This document shows positions 37,230 to 46,359 of a DNA stretch of 64,000 nucleotides, piece after piece. This DNA comes from Eshraghiella sp964441705 (GTDB lineage: Bacteria > Bacillota > Clostridia > Lachnospirales > Lachnospiraceae), in assembly GCA_964441705.1 (NCBI GenBank), contig CAYTWF010000001.1:57277-121276 (forward strand), read 5' to 3'. A program made the position numbers and the translations under genes. The notes beneath the pieces were generated by a model, which had not been told where the DNA came from, searched no databases, and was given only the letters and a program-made list of their open reading frames with translations. How positions within the stretch are numbered: the first letter of the stretch is position 1; each line of letters begins with the position of its first letter.

Positions 37230-38062
37230 AACGAGCAGGCTTTCATATAAAGAAGAGTATTTTATATATTTTACTTGTAATTTTGGCTGTTTCATGTCTC
37301 ATTCCATTCCTGTTAATGACAGTCAATGCGACAAGAAGTGGTTCAGAGATAGCAACATCATTTACATTGATTCCTGGACATAGTATTAAGGATAACTGGA
37401 ATACAGTTTCCAAATATTTTAATCTGTTCAGAGGAATGCTTAACAGCCTTATTATTGCAGTACCATCAACACTGTTAACAGCATATTTTTCATCGTTAAC
37501 AGCATATGGACTTGCAATGTACAAATTCAAAGGCAACAAGGTTTTATTTACAATAATTATCGTATTCATGATGATTCCGGGACAGCTTGGATTAATTGGT
37601 TTCTACAACTTATGTACAAAGTTAAAGCTTGTTAACTCATACATACCACTTATTATTCCAGCAATAGCTTCACCTGGTACAGTATTTTTCTTAAGACAGT
37701 ATATACTTGCAGCGCTTCCGCCACAGCTTATAGAAGCAGCAAGAATTGATGGTGCGACTGAGATTCATTCGTTCCATAGAATAGTTATTCCGGTTATTTC
37801 ACCGGGTATTGCAACAATGTCAATTATGGGATTCATTGGAAGCTGGAATTCATATCTTGTTCCTATGATACTCCTTACTGACAAGAACAAATTCCCACTG
37901 CCAGTAATGGTAGCAACCCTGCGAGCGTCAACTGATATTAATGCTAATCAGGGTGCCATATATCTGTCAGTAGCAATTTCGGTACTGCCAATTATAATTG
38001 TGTTTGCTTTCTGTTCTAAGTACATTATCAGCAGTATATCTGAAGGAAGCGTAAAAGGTTAA
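37226..38062 (+). CDS. ABC sugar transporter permease (MalG/UgpE-like)
   Basis: 278 residues, six membrane segments, EAA loop EAARIDGATEIHSFHRIVIP. Overlap ATGA with the upstream permease. No ATP-binding subunit is encoded in the window; CUT1 systems in Firmicutes commonly share an MsmX/UgpC-type ATPase encoded elsewhere. Confidence 0.93.
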   Translation: MKRAGFHIKKSILYILLVILAVSCLIPFLLMTVNATRSGSEIATSFTLIPGHSIKDNWNTVSKYFNLFRGMLNSLIIAVPSTLLTAYFSSLTAYGLAMYKFKGNKVLFTIIIVFMMIPGQLGLIGFYNLCTKLKLVNSYIPLIIPAIASPGTVFFLRQYILAALPPQLIEAARIDGATEIHSFHRIVIPVISPGIATMSIMGFIGSWNSYLVPMILLTDKNKFPLPVMVATLRASTDINANQGAIYLSVAISVLPIIIVFAFCSKYIISSISEGSVKG

Positions 38063-38092
38063 ATTTTTTTCATATATATACCCCCTCACATG

Positions 38093-38133
38093 CAAGGCGT
38101 TAGTAAAAAAATACTAACGTCTTGTATATTTTT
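38093..38133 (+). terminator. Terminator after the permeases
   Basis: 13-base arms CAAGGCGTTAGTA / TACTAACGTCTTG with one G-T pair, then TATATTTTT. Confidence 0.8.
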
Positions 38134-38144
38134 ATTTGTTTTTA

Positions 38145-38153
38145 TGGTATAAT
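38145..38153 (+). promoter_or_regulatory. Extended -10 promoter for the sensor operon
   Basis: TGGTATAAT, an extended -10 element 41 bases before the lipoprotein start and directly after the terminator; no clear -35. Confidence 0.6.
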
Positions 38154-38193
38154 TGACACATATATATTGTGTCATATAAGAATGGAGATTTTT

Positions 38194-39819
38194 ATGAAAT
38201 TAATGAGAATGACAAGTGCATTGATGGCTGTAATGCTTTTATTGTGTGGTTGCAGAAGGACTTCTGGTGATGGTAAGCCTACGGATGGCGATAATCAGAA
38301 TAGTACAGAAGAACAGCTGGCATGGCAGAAGTATGCAGATACACCTGTAACCTTTGACTGGTATATTAACTATTCCTGGTATTCAACACCTTGGGGTGGC
38401 AATCTTGTTTCGGATACAATTACAGAGGAGACAGGCGTAAGCATTAATTTCATAACGCCTATGGGGAATGAAGCCGAGAAGCTTCAGTCACTTATAGCAT
38501 CTGATTCACTGCCTGATATTATTACCCTTGGATGGTGGGAACCTGAGATAAGCGATATGATTAAGCAGGACAAGGTGTATGCACTTAATGAGCTTGCGGA
38601 TAAGTATGATATGTATTTTTATCAGGTTACTGACCCTCAGATTGTAAGCTGGTATACTCAGTCCGATGGTAATATATATGCTTATCCTAATTCATCGATT
38701 TCACCTAAGGAGCTGGAGAGTCACGATAATATTGGTTCCAACCAGACATTTCTCGTTAGAAAGGATATATATGAGGCTATTGGAAGCCCGGATATGTCTA
38801 CAGTTGAGGGCTTTGAGGCAGCAGTACGCAAGGCTGTAGAGATGTTTCCTGATGTGGATGGTGAACCTTTGATTCCTATAGGAGCACATGAATTTACTAA
38901 TGAGGGTAATTCCTCATTTGACCAGTATCTTATGAATTTTCTTGCTATTCCTTTTGAAAAGAATGGGATTATATATGACAGGCATACTGACCCGGAATAT
39001 CTAAAATGGCTTAAGGCATTTAGGCAGCTGGCTTCAGAAGGATATCTTTCAGATGATATTTTTGTTGATTCAAGAACGCAGATGGAAGAGAAAATTGCAG
39101 ATGGAAGATATTTCTGTATGATTTATCAATACACAGATATGCTGGCACAGCAGAAGGAGCTTAACGCCAAAGAGCCTGATAAGATATACATAGCAGTTGA
39201 AGGTCCGCACAATTCCAATGGAGACGACCCAACACTGCCGGTTACAAGTATTAATGGATGGACAGTAACCTTAATTAGCAAGAACTGTAAGGAGCCGGAC
39301 AGAGCCATTGCTTTTATTGACTATATGATGAGTGAACGTGGACAGAAAATTGTGTATCTGGGAGTTGAGGGCGAGACCTATGATATGGTTGATGGTGTTC
39401 CTGTTATGAAGGAGGAGGCTAAAGAGCTGCTTAACAGTGACAGAACTGCCTATGATAAAAAATACGGCGCAGATAATGCTTACTGGATGTTTCAGAATAT
39501 AGTAATGCAGCTTCAGTGGGAGCAGAAGGCAATCCCTGCAATACAGCAGCTTAAGGAATGGGGATATAAGTATGCCATGTCCAACAGTCAGTATGATGCG
39601 GTACTTCCTGCTGATTCACAAGGAGCCAAGATTGATGCAGCAATTAAAGCCCTTTGGGAGAAAACACTGGTTAATCTGCTGTTGTCAGAGAATGATAATG
39701 AATTTGACCAGATATTAAGTGACTTTGTACAGGAACGAGAGGAGCTTGGATATGCTGAGCTCATTAAGGAGAGTACAGAGCAGATGAATAAAGTAAAGGA
39801 AAAGCTGGGCATTGAATAA
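38194..39819 (+). CDS. Solute-binding lipoprotein linked to a two-component system
   Basis: About 541 residues. Signal with lipobox LCGC (Cys near residue 18). Extracellular solute-binding family 1 fold, LplA-like size, with VTFDWYINYSWYSTPWG at the N-terminus and PVTSINGWTVTLISKNCKEPDRAIAFIDYMM in the middle. Its 3' end overlaps the TTG start of the sensor kinase, and no permease follows. It may therefore serve as the extracellular sugar receptor of that kinase, or share the permeases encoded upstream. Start at 38194 has TGGAGAT upstream; upstream in-frame starts lack one. Confidence 0.85.
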   Translation: MKLMRMTSALMAVMLLLCGCRRTSGDGKPTDGDNQNSTEEQLAWQKYADTPVTFDWYINYSWYSTPWGGNLVSDTITEETGVSINFITPMGNEAEKLQSLIASDSLPDIITLGWWEPEISDMIKQDKVYALNELADKYDMYFYQVTDPQIVSWYTQSDGNIYAYPNSSISPKELESHDNIGSNQTFLVRKDIYEAIGSPDMSTVEGFEAAVRKAVEMFPDVDGEPLIPIGAHEFTNEGNSSFDQYLMNFLAIPFEKNGIIYDRHTDPEYLKWLKAFRQLASEGYLSDDIFVDSRTQMEEKIADGRYFCMIYQYTDMLAQQKELNAKEPDKIYIAVEGPHNSNGDDPTLPVTSINGWTVTLISKNCKEPDRAIAFIDYMMSERGQKIVYLGVEGETYDMVDGVPVMKEEAKELLNSDRTAYDKKYGADNAYWMFQNIVMQLQWEQKAIPAIQQLKEWGYKYAMSNSQYDAVLPADSQGAKIDAAIKALWEKTLVNLLLSENDNEFDQILSDFVQEREELGYAELIKESTEQMNKVKEKLGIE

Positions 39820-41614
39820 ATTTAAAAAATGGTTTGACAGATTACCCCTTAATTACAAATTTTCTTCTTTGATTCTGGCGTTAATGGTTGTTCCCATTGC
39901 TATTTTATCCGGAATACTTTTTGCGGTTATGGAAGGCAATGAGGTAGAAGCTCATAAGAGCAATATGGATTACGATATTGATATTAATGAATCAGCAATG
40001 TATTCCAAAATAGAATCATTAACAATGACTACACAGTTTTTTTTAAGTGACAGCCTGCTTGTGAAGACCCTTAATAGCGAATATCTTAATAAAACACAGA
40101 GTATACAGGAGGTTGTTCAGTTTAAGGAATATACAATTTCGTCTTTGGAGCGAATGGTTAACAGTAATCCGCTTTTGTATGGTGTACGTGTCTATTCACA
40201 GGCTGATAAGGTGCAGGAAATAATGCCCATTGTATACAATAAGGAGAGGATGACAAAGCAGGATTGGGCTTTAAAGGAAGATTTTTACGGATGGAATTTT
40301 GATTATAAGGATAATATTTTTACATCATATTCTGTTAAACAGGATGATAATATACTGTCATTGATTACTCCAATTGAAAATGACCGTAATCAGATTATTG
40401 GCATTATAGAGGCTGCAATGACAATGAAGGATATGTTTCCAACACTGTATTCAGATATTCCTAATGAGATTAGCTTTTATGTAACAGATAATGGAGATAT
40501 TATCTATGGAACAGACAGTCAGAATGTTGTGGATGAATTTAGTCAGAATATTATTGTTGGTAAAAAAACCAATAATCACAAGGTTGAGTATATAAAAACA
40601 AATCATAAGAAGTTTGTTGTTTCATATCTTTCTGTGCCAACTCTTGGTGGAACGATTGTATGTGTAAGCGATATTACAAGTGATATACAGCATATCTATT
40701 TTATGCGTAATATTTTCATTGCCATTATGCTTGCACTGCTCACAGGAATGTTCTTTGTTGTTAACGGAATTGTCAAAAATCTTTTAAAGCAGCTGTATTC
40801 AATTCTTGGAACAATTCGTATGGTTCAGGCAGGTAACCTAGAGGTTACAATAGAGAATTGTGGTGAGGATGAGATGGGAGAGCTTGGAAGGCAGCTTAAC
40901 ACCATGCTTTTTGAGATTAGGCAGCTGATGAAGGATAATCTGGACAGAGAGATGCTTATTAAGAATTCAGAGATAAGGGCATTACAGAACCAGATTAATG
41001 CGCATTTCATATATAATGTGCTGGAGTCCATTAAGATGATGGCAGAGATTAATGAGGAATATGATATTTCTGACGCTGTTACGGCTCTTGGAAAGCTGCT
41101 TAGATACAGTATGAAATGGACAACCAACACGGTTAAGATTGAACAGGAAATGGAATATATTAAGAACTACATGGCCCTTATTAATCTCAGGTATGACTAC
41201 GAGATATTTTTATCTGTCAATATACCGGATTATATTATGAAGCAGGAGATTCCTAAGATGACCCTGCAGCCAATTGTGGAGAATGCCATATGCCATGGAA
41301 TTGAGGAGATAGCAGAGGATTCCAATATATATATTAAGGGCAGAATGGAAGGCAGTGACTGTATTATTGAGATTACTGACCCGGGAAGAGGAATGACAGA
41401 GCTTGAGGTTGACCAGCTGGAGAAAAAAATTGCCGGAAAGCTTGACTCTAATGGGGGCTCCGGGAATGGAATTGGTCTTAAAAATGTACAGGACAGAATA
41501 CAGATTGCTTTTGGACCAAAGTATGGAATAAGTATTGCATCAAGAAAAGGTCTGTATACCAAAATAATTGTCAAAATACCTGTGACACATACAGGAGAGA
41601 AGAAAAACAGTTAG
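39812..41614 (+). CDS. YesM-type sensor histidine kinase
   Basis: 600 residues. Membrane segment about 18-41, extracellular dCache-like domain to about 295, second membrane segment about 297-318, HAMP, His_kinase domain with LQNQINAHFIYNVLESI (phospho-accepting His), and an ATPase domain with NGIGLKNVQDRI. The start is a TTG overlapping the stop of the lipoprotein gene by 8 bases, with AAAGGA upstream, so translation is coupled. Pairs with the AraC-type regulator downstream; the pair probably turns on the glucan genes. Confidence 0.93.
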   Translation: MNKFKKWFDRLPLNYKFSSLILALMVVPIAILSGILFAVMEGNEVEAHKSNMDYDIDINESAMYSKIESLTMTTQFFLSDSLLVKTLNSEYLNKTQSIQEVVQFKEYTISSLERMVNSNPLLYGVRVYSQADKVQEIMPIVYNKERMTKQDWALKEDFYGWNFDYKDNIFTSYSVKQDDNILSLITPIENDRNQIIGIIEAAMTMKDMFPTLYSDIPNEISFYVTDNGDIIYGTDSQNVVDEFSQNIIVGKKTNNHKVEYIKTNHKKFVVSYLSVPTLGGTIVCVSDITSDIQHIYFMRNIFIAIMLALLTGMFFVVNGIVKNLLKQLYSILGTIRMVQAGNLEVTIENCGEDEMGELGRQLNTMLFEIRQLMKDNLDREMLIKNSEIRALQNQINAHFIYNVLESIKMMAEINEEYDISDAVTALGKLLRYSMKWTTNTVKIEQEMEYIKNYMALINLRYDYEIFLSVNIPDYIMKQEIPKMTLQPIVENAICHGIEEIAEDSNIYIKGRMEGSDCIIEITDPGRGMTELEVDQLEKKIAGKLDSNGGSGNGIGLKNVQDRIQIAFGPKYGISIASRKGLYTKIIVKIPVTHTGEKKNS

Positions 41615-41632
41615 TCAGAAACGGAGAGATTT

Positions 41633-43099
41633 ATGAAAACAGTATTAATTGTGGAAGATGAGAAGATGATACGTCAGGGAATCAAAGCAATGATATTAAG
41701 AAGTGGAGTCCCTGTAGACACAGTGATTGAATGCAGTAATGGGGAAATGGCATTGGATGTGCTGATGACGCAGATGGTAGACGTTATGTTTACGGATATA
41801 CGTATGCCTAAAATGGATGGAATAGAGCTTGTAGAGAGAATGCACGAGTGCCCACATGTGCCGCTTACTGTGGCAATAAGCGGATATGATGATTTTTCAT
41901 ATGCAGTTGCAATGATGAGAAATGGTGTCAGCGAATACATTCTTAAGCCCGTAGAGAGAGCCAAGATAAAAGAAGTGCTTGAGCGACTTGAAGGTATAAT
42001 AGAGAAACGTGAAAAAAATAACGAGGTTATGCAGGAAATTGGACAGCAGCAGCTTAGGCAGATAATAAGTGGAAATTGTACAGAGGCTGATATTGAGAAT
42101 ATAGAAAGTCAGTATTCCAATACCTATATTAGCAGTGAATACAGAATATGCTGTGCGCCTGTGAACAAAATGGGTGTTCACAATGACGAGAGATGTATAT
42201 ATATAGATAATGTTGATGATATGGATGTGTATATTATCAGGGAGAAAAATCTTGAACAGCTGCTTAATAACGATTTGAAGAACAATTATCCTGGAATCAG
42301 CCTTACACATACAGGAATGAAGGAGCTGAGAGCAGCATATGAGGAGGCACAGCTGGCAAGGAAAACAGCCTTTTGCCAGAATATTAACCCGTTCTATTAC
42401 GGAACTGAGGAGATAAAGGTACCTGAAAAGCTTGCTAAAGACGCTAAAGCGCAGCTTGAGGAAGCTGAGATTATTAAGAAGGTTCAAATAATTGGAACAG
42501 ATAGGACAGAAGACCTTGTCAAGAATTGGAAAAGCTTTTTCTTTGATGTAGAAAAGAAAAGAATTGATGAAGATGAATTTATGAGATTTATAACATTCTT
42601 TTTCTCGGAGGTGCAAAATCTTTATAAAAATATTTTAACTGATGAAGAGGTATTATCTGAAATAACAGTCCCGTGGAACTATGACTGTCTTGATAGTTAT
42701 AAAGATGCGTTGATTGATTTTGTGCTTAGCCTTCACAGAACCATTAATGACCAGTATGAGATTAATAAGAATCAGCAGAAAATACAGCAGGCTATCAAAT
42801 ATATTGATGAGAATTATACCAGTGATTTAAATATGGCAGTTGTTTCCAATAACTTTTCCATGAATTACTCATTGTTTTCTTCAGCATTCAAACAGCAGAC
42901 AGGAACCAATTTCGTTAACTACCTTAAGGAACTGAGAATGAAGGAGGCCAGAAGGCTTCTGGAAGAGACTGATATGAGAATTATTGAGATAAGCCAGAAG
43001 GTTGGATATGATAATGAAAAGCATTTTATGAAAAGCTTTAAGCAGACGCTGGGAGTATCACCAAGCGAGTATAGGAAAAATATGAAACGGGAACTATAA
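41633..43099 (+). CDS. YesN-type response regulator, AraC output
   Basis: 488 residues. Receiver domain 1-120 with acceptor Asp55 (TDIRMPKMDG) and Lys in ILKPVER; a central linker of about 250 residues; C-terminal AraC double helix-turn-helix (YIDENYTSDLNMAVVSNNF and VGYDNEKHFMKSFKQTLGVSPSEY). Ends before a strong bidirectional terminator. Target promoters are not identifiable from the sequence, but 34675-34777 and 23478-23533 are natural candidates. Confidence 0.94.
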   Translation: MKTVLIVEDEKMIRQGIKAMILRSGVPVDTVIECSNGEMALDVLMTQMVDVMFTDIRMPKMDGIELVERMHECPHVPLTVAISGYDDFSYAVAMMRNGVSEYILKPVERAKIKEVLERLEGIIEKREKNNEVMQEIGQQQLRQIISGNCTEADIENIESQYSNTYISSEYRICCAPVNKMGVHNDERCIYIDNVDDMDVYIIREKNLEQLLNNDLKNNYPGISLTHTGMKELRAAYEEAQLARKTAFCQNINPFYYGTEEIKVPEKLAKDAKAQLEEAEIIKKVQIIGTDRTEDLVKNWKSFFFDVEKKRIDEDEFMRFITFFFSEVQNLYKNILTDEEVLSEITVPWNYDCLDSYKDALIDFVLSLHRTINDQYEINKNQQKIQQAIKYIDENYTSDLNMAVVSNNFSMNYSLFSSAFKQQTGTNFVNYLKELRMKEARRLLEETDMRIIEISQKVGYDNEKHFMKSFKQTLGVSPSEYRKNMKREL

Positions 43100-43100
43100 T

Positions 43101-43143
43101 AAAAACCTTCTCTATGCTTTACGCAAGCACAGAGAAGGTTTTT
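43101..43143. terminator. Bidirectional terminator
   Basis: 13-bp perfect stem AAAAACCTTCTCT / AGAGAAGGTTTTT with an inner TGCTT / AAGCA stem, between two convergent operons. Confidence 0.9.
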
Positions 43144-43156
43144 GACATCAATCAGA

Positions 43157-45064
43157 TTATTGAGCTTTTTTTGTTTTTTTCTGCTCATACATGTTTTTGT
43201 CTGCTATCTGGAGCAGTTCTTCAATGGCATCCTGGGAATAATTAAATGTATCATCGGACAAGGCATATCCACCACTTACGGAGATGGTATATTCTTTGGT
43301 GCTGAGGTTGTTGTAATTAATAAGATATTTCTCTACTCTGGATAATAATGTCATCGCCTTATCATCATCATAATCTGTTCCAATTAAATAGAATTCGTCA
43401 CCACTGAAATGGGAACATATATCATCAGGCTTAATAACACTGCATAGGGCATGAGCAATAACCTGAATGGCAAAATCACCCTCAATGTGACCATAATTGT
43501 CATTAATTCCCTTAAGACCGTCAAGGTCAAACACAAAACAGGAAACAGGCTCTTTATTAATTGAGGATTTTTCAAGGAATGCATCAATTATATTAAGGTA
43601 GCCGTGTTTATTATACAGGTTTGTCATAGGGTCACGCATATATACTGCCTCCAAACGCTTGGCGAGGATAGCAGTGTGCTTGGCATCACGAAGACGCTGG
43701 AGCATCTGACTTACATTCATGAACCAGTTCACAAGTGCCAGGTGGTAGTCAAGCTGACCATCAGTGAAAGCCATAGCAGCGTATCCAAAGGTATGATCCA
43801 TAAAATACAGTGGAGTATATACATAGTTGGAATCTGAAAATTCTGTAACCATATCAGGCAGCAGATTCTCAATTCTATAGCTGCATTCCGGTAATCTTTT
43901 ACCATTGCGGATTCCCAGCTTCATAATCATGTGCCTTGACCTGCTGTCAATATCATCAGAGTCCGTGAGCTTCATCATGGAATCTGACATGGAATCCCAG
44001 TCAGAGTACAGACAAAGGTAGAATTCACTGCAATTCTCAAACAGATATGTATAATCCTCAAGAGCATCCATACAGTCATCAATATTAAAAATCTGCTGAA
44101 AGGTATTGACCATTCTTATGGAGCTGAACATATTGCTTTCAAGTCGTTCAATACGGGAAGAAAGCATACGATAACGCTTAATGGAGTTACTTTTATGCTT
44201 TAAAGGGCAGCCACAGGAGGTTCCATACAGCACCTCCGAATATATTGTTGATACAGGCGGAACCTCTTCATTATGGAAAAGGGCAACAAGCTCATCAACA
44301 GTCTTGGCACCCAACTCATAGGATGGAAAGCTTACAGTGGTAAGACTTGGAGTAATATTCTGTCCATCGCTTAGATTATCACAGCCTGTAACGGCAAAAT
44401 CATCAGGTATTGAATAACCTCTTTGTGTGGCCACAGATAAAAGATGCAGAGCTATTCTGTCGTTGTAGCATACAACAGCATCTATTGGTCGTTTATCCTG
44501 CAAAAAGAAATCCAGAGCCTCATCTGCACTTTCCTCTGAATATACAGCCTCAAATACGTCATGACGTCCAATTGAAAGTGAACGTGACTGCATGGCATCA
44601 GTATAATAGTGGTTGCGCAAATCAGAGAAGTATTTTTCTGTGCTGCAGCCAAGATAGCAGATTCTCTTGCAGTTATGAACATCTGCAAGATGTTCAACCA
44701 GCTCGGCAGTATTCTTGTTATTATCCACATATACTGTTGGATATGAGGTGTCATTGGGAGAAATCTGAACAATATGGCAATGGCACCTTTCATGCAGTAT
44801 GTCATATATGTGCTGACGGAGTGCATCGGATACAAAGGTGTCAAATGCGAAAATAATACCTTTGAAATTATCAAAATCCAATGTCTCCAGAATGGCAGAT
44901 TCATTAAGGTCACTGGAACCTAAATCTTCACCATCCATAAATTCAAATACTTCTGAGTTATAACCGTATTTTAATGCAGTGTCCATAATTCCCTGACATA
45001 CATTTTTCTGAAAATCACCCATAAGGTGTGATATAAAAACACCTATTTTTTTCTTATTATACAT
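43157..45064 (-). CDS. LacI-type sugar-binding-like domain fused to GGDEF diguanylate cyclase
   Basis: 635 residues. Residues 1-275 resemble the effector domain of LacI-family regulators (KIGVFISHLMGDFQ, RPIDAVVCYNDRIALHLL, PDDFAVTGCDN, then the CGCP motif) but there is no helix-turn-helix in front and no signal peptide, so it is a cytosolic ligand sensor. A middle alpha/beta region (GAF-like) is followed by a GGDEF domain at about 465-635 with active-site FSGDEF, an accepted variant. It should make cyclic-di-GMP in response to a small molecule, possibly a sugar from the adjacent locus. Start at 45064 with GGAGGT 11 bases upstream. Last gene of a three-gene minus-strand run. Confidence 0.85.
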   Translation of the reverse strand: MYNKKKIGVFISHLMGDFQKNVCQGIMDTALKYGYNSEVFEFMDGEDLGSSDLNESAILETLDFDNFKGIIFAFDTFVSDALRQHIYDILHERCHCHIVQISPNDTSYPTVYVDNNKNTAELVEHLADVHNCKRICYLGCSTEKYFSDLRNHYYTDAMQSRSLSIGRHDVFEAVYSEESADEALDFFLQDKRPIDAVVCYNDRIALHLLSVATQRGYSIPDDFAVTGCDNLSDGQNITPSLTTVSFPSYELGAKTVDELVALFHNEEVPPVSTIYSEVLYGTSCGCPLKHKSNSIKRYRMLSSRIERLESNMFSSIRMVNTFQQIFNIDDCMDALEDYTYLFENCSEFYLCLYSDWDSMSDSMMKLTDSDDIDSRSRHMIMKLGIRNGKRLPECSYRIENLLPDMVTEFSDSNYVYTPLYFMDHTFGYAAMAFTDGQLDYHLALVNWFMNVSQMLQRLRDAKHTAILAKRLEAVYMRDPMTNLYNKHGYLNIIDAFLEKSSINKEPVSCFVFDLDGLKGINDNYGHIEGDFAIQVIAHALCSVIKPDDICSHFSGDEFYLIGTDYDDDKAMTLLSRVEKYLINYNNLSTKEYTISVSGGYALSDDTFNYSQDAIEELLQIADKNMYEQKKTKKAQ

Positions 45065-45095
45065 TAAATCAACTGACCTCCGTTATCATAATGAC

Positions 45096-45698
45096 TTACA
45101 GTTCGTTGTATCTTTCGGCGATCATATCAACGATTCTGTTAATATCTGTAGTGGATGTGTCGAAAAACATATCATAGCTTTCAGGGACTCCCCAGGTCCT
45201 GTCGGTATGAGCTTCGTAATATTTGCGTCTGTCCTTGTCCTTCTTGCGTGTGATTAGGACGACCTCTTTCTGGTCCATATCTTCAAGTAGAGCAGTGCGC
45301 ATTACTCTTTCATCAAATGGAGCTGATATAAACACACTAAGTACCTTGAAATCGTTGGAGCGGAGTACCTGGTCAGCACAGCGCCCTACAAAAATAGCTG
45401 ATTCCTTCTGAGCAATATCAAGAATCGTCTCTGACTGCAGGGTAAAAAGGGTATCAACCATTGGAACACCCTTGGCAACCTCTGCATTGCCATAATAATT
45501 CATGGTGTTGAACAGAGGATTGGCCTTCTTCTCATCAAATGGTTCAAGGTGCTGTGGGTTAATATCCCCCTTCTGTGCGGCAAGAGATATAAGCTCTTTG
45601 TCAAAATAGCTGAGCTTCAGCCTGTTGGATAGCAGCTCACCAACCTTGTGACCACCGCTTCCATACTCACGTCCAATTGCAATGAATTTATTATCCAT
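45096..45698 (-). CDS. Cytidylate-kinase-like P-loop protein
   Basis: 200 residues. N-terminal FIAIGREYGSGGHKVG is the modified P-loop of the cytidylate kinase-like (Cytidylate_kin2) family; FVGRCADQVL and the RKKDKDRRKYYEAHTDRTWG segment are also typical. Likely a cytoplasmic nucleotide or small-molecule kinase distinct from housekeeping Cmk. Consensus GAGGAGG ribosome site. Lies between the unknown protein (17 bases upstream) and the LacI-like cyclase (31 bases downstream). Confidence 0.85.
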   Translation of the reverse strand: MDNKFIAIGREYGSGGHKVGELLSNRLKLSYFDKELISLAAQKGDINPQHLEPFDEKKANPLFNTMNYYGNAEVAKGVPMVDTLFTLQSETILDIAQKESAIFVGRCADQVLRSNDFKVLSVFISAPFDERVMRTALLEDMDQKEVVLITRKKDKDRRKYYEAHTDRTWGVPESYDMFFDTSTTDINRIVDMIAERYNEL

Positions 45699-45715
45699 AT
45701 ATACTACCTCCTCAA

Positions 45716-46234
45716 TTATAGATGCTGGTCTATATAATGTCCCTTTCGTTCAAAAACAGGCTGTAATAAGTCTTCTGTATACTGGTTGTCAGGAGTGGCA
45801 GCACTGTCGGCGTCATCCTCAAGCTGTGCCTGAATATCTGCACTGATATCTTCAGGAGCATCATACTCCTGCAGCTTTTCTGCCTGCTGGATATCCGCAG
45901 TCATTGAGGTAAGCTTTTCCAGACGGAGAAGCTGCTCTGCTTCATCAGAATCCATAGTGCTGTTAAGCTGTTCTCGTCGGTCATGGTAGTAATCAGCCTT
46001 CTTATGGGACCTGTCTTTGCGGCTGATATCCTCAATCTTCTTACATATATCATTCATCTGATTCATAAGGGTGTCCTGCTGCTTAAGACGAAAATCTGCT
46101 GATAAGCTTTTGTCCTTGGAAAGTCGGTTATTCTTATTGTTAAGTGCGTCATATCTGGAATATAGGTTATGGGCATTAATACCTGAACCGATATTTTGCA
46201 ACGACATGGATGCATGAATTGTAATTCTGCTCAT
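45716..46234 (-). CDS. Unknown helical protein
   Basis: 172 residues, no family recognised. Highly charged and predicted helical, with a coiled-coil-like stretch at about 50-135 and an acidic region (DAPEDISADIQAQLEDDADS) towards the end; no signal or membrane segment. Good GGGGAG ribosome site 8 bases before the ATG. First gene of the run with the cytidylate-kinase-like protein and the LacI-like cyclase, so a role near those is possible but unproven. Confidence 0.75.
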   Translation of the reverse strand: MSRITIHASMSLQNIGSGINAHNLYSRYDALNNKNNRLSKDKSLSADFRLKQQDTLMNQMNDICKKIEDISRKDRSHKKADYYHDRREQLNSTMDSDEAEQLLRLEKLTSMTADIQQAEKLQEYDAPEDISADIQAQLEDDADSAATPDNQYTEDLLQPVFERKGHYIDQHL

Positions 46235-46359
46235 ATAATCATCTCCCCATAGTATGATACATGATATATCGACAAAAACACGTAAATTATGTATACTTAT
46301 TATAGCACAACTAAGGAATAAAACAAAATAAAAAAGTGCTTACAGGTAGGAGAAAAGCA

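Noticed and set aside
41897..42616. 239-residue minus-strand frame inside the AraC-type regulator
   Set aside because: Antisense shadow; composition rich in Leu/Ile/Phe from AT-rich codons, no recognisable domain.
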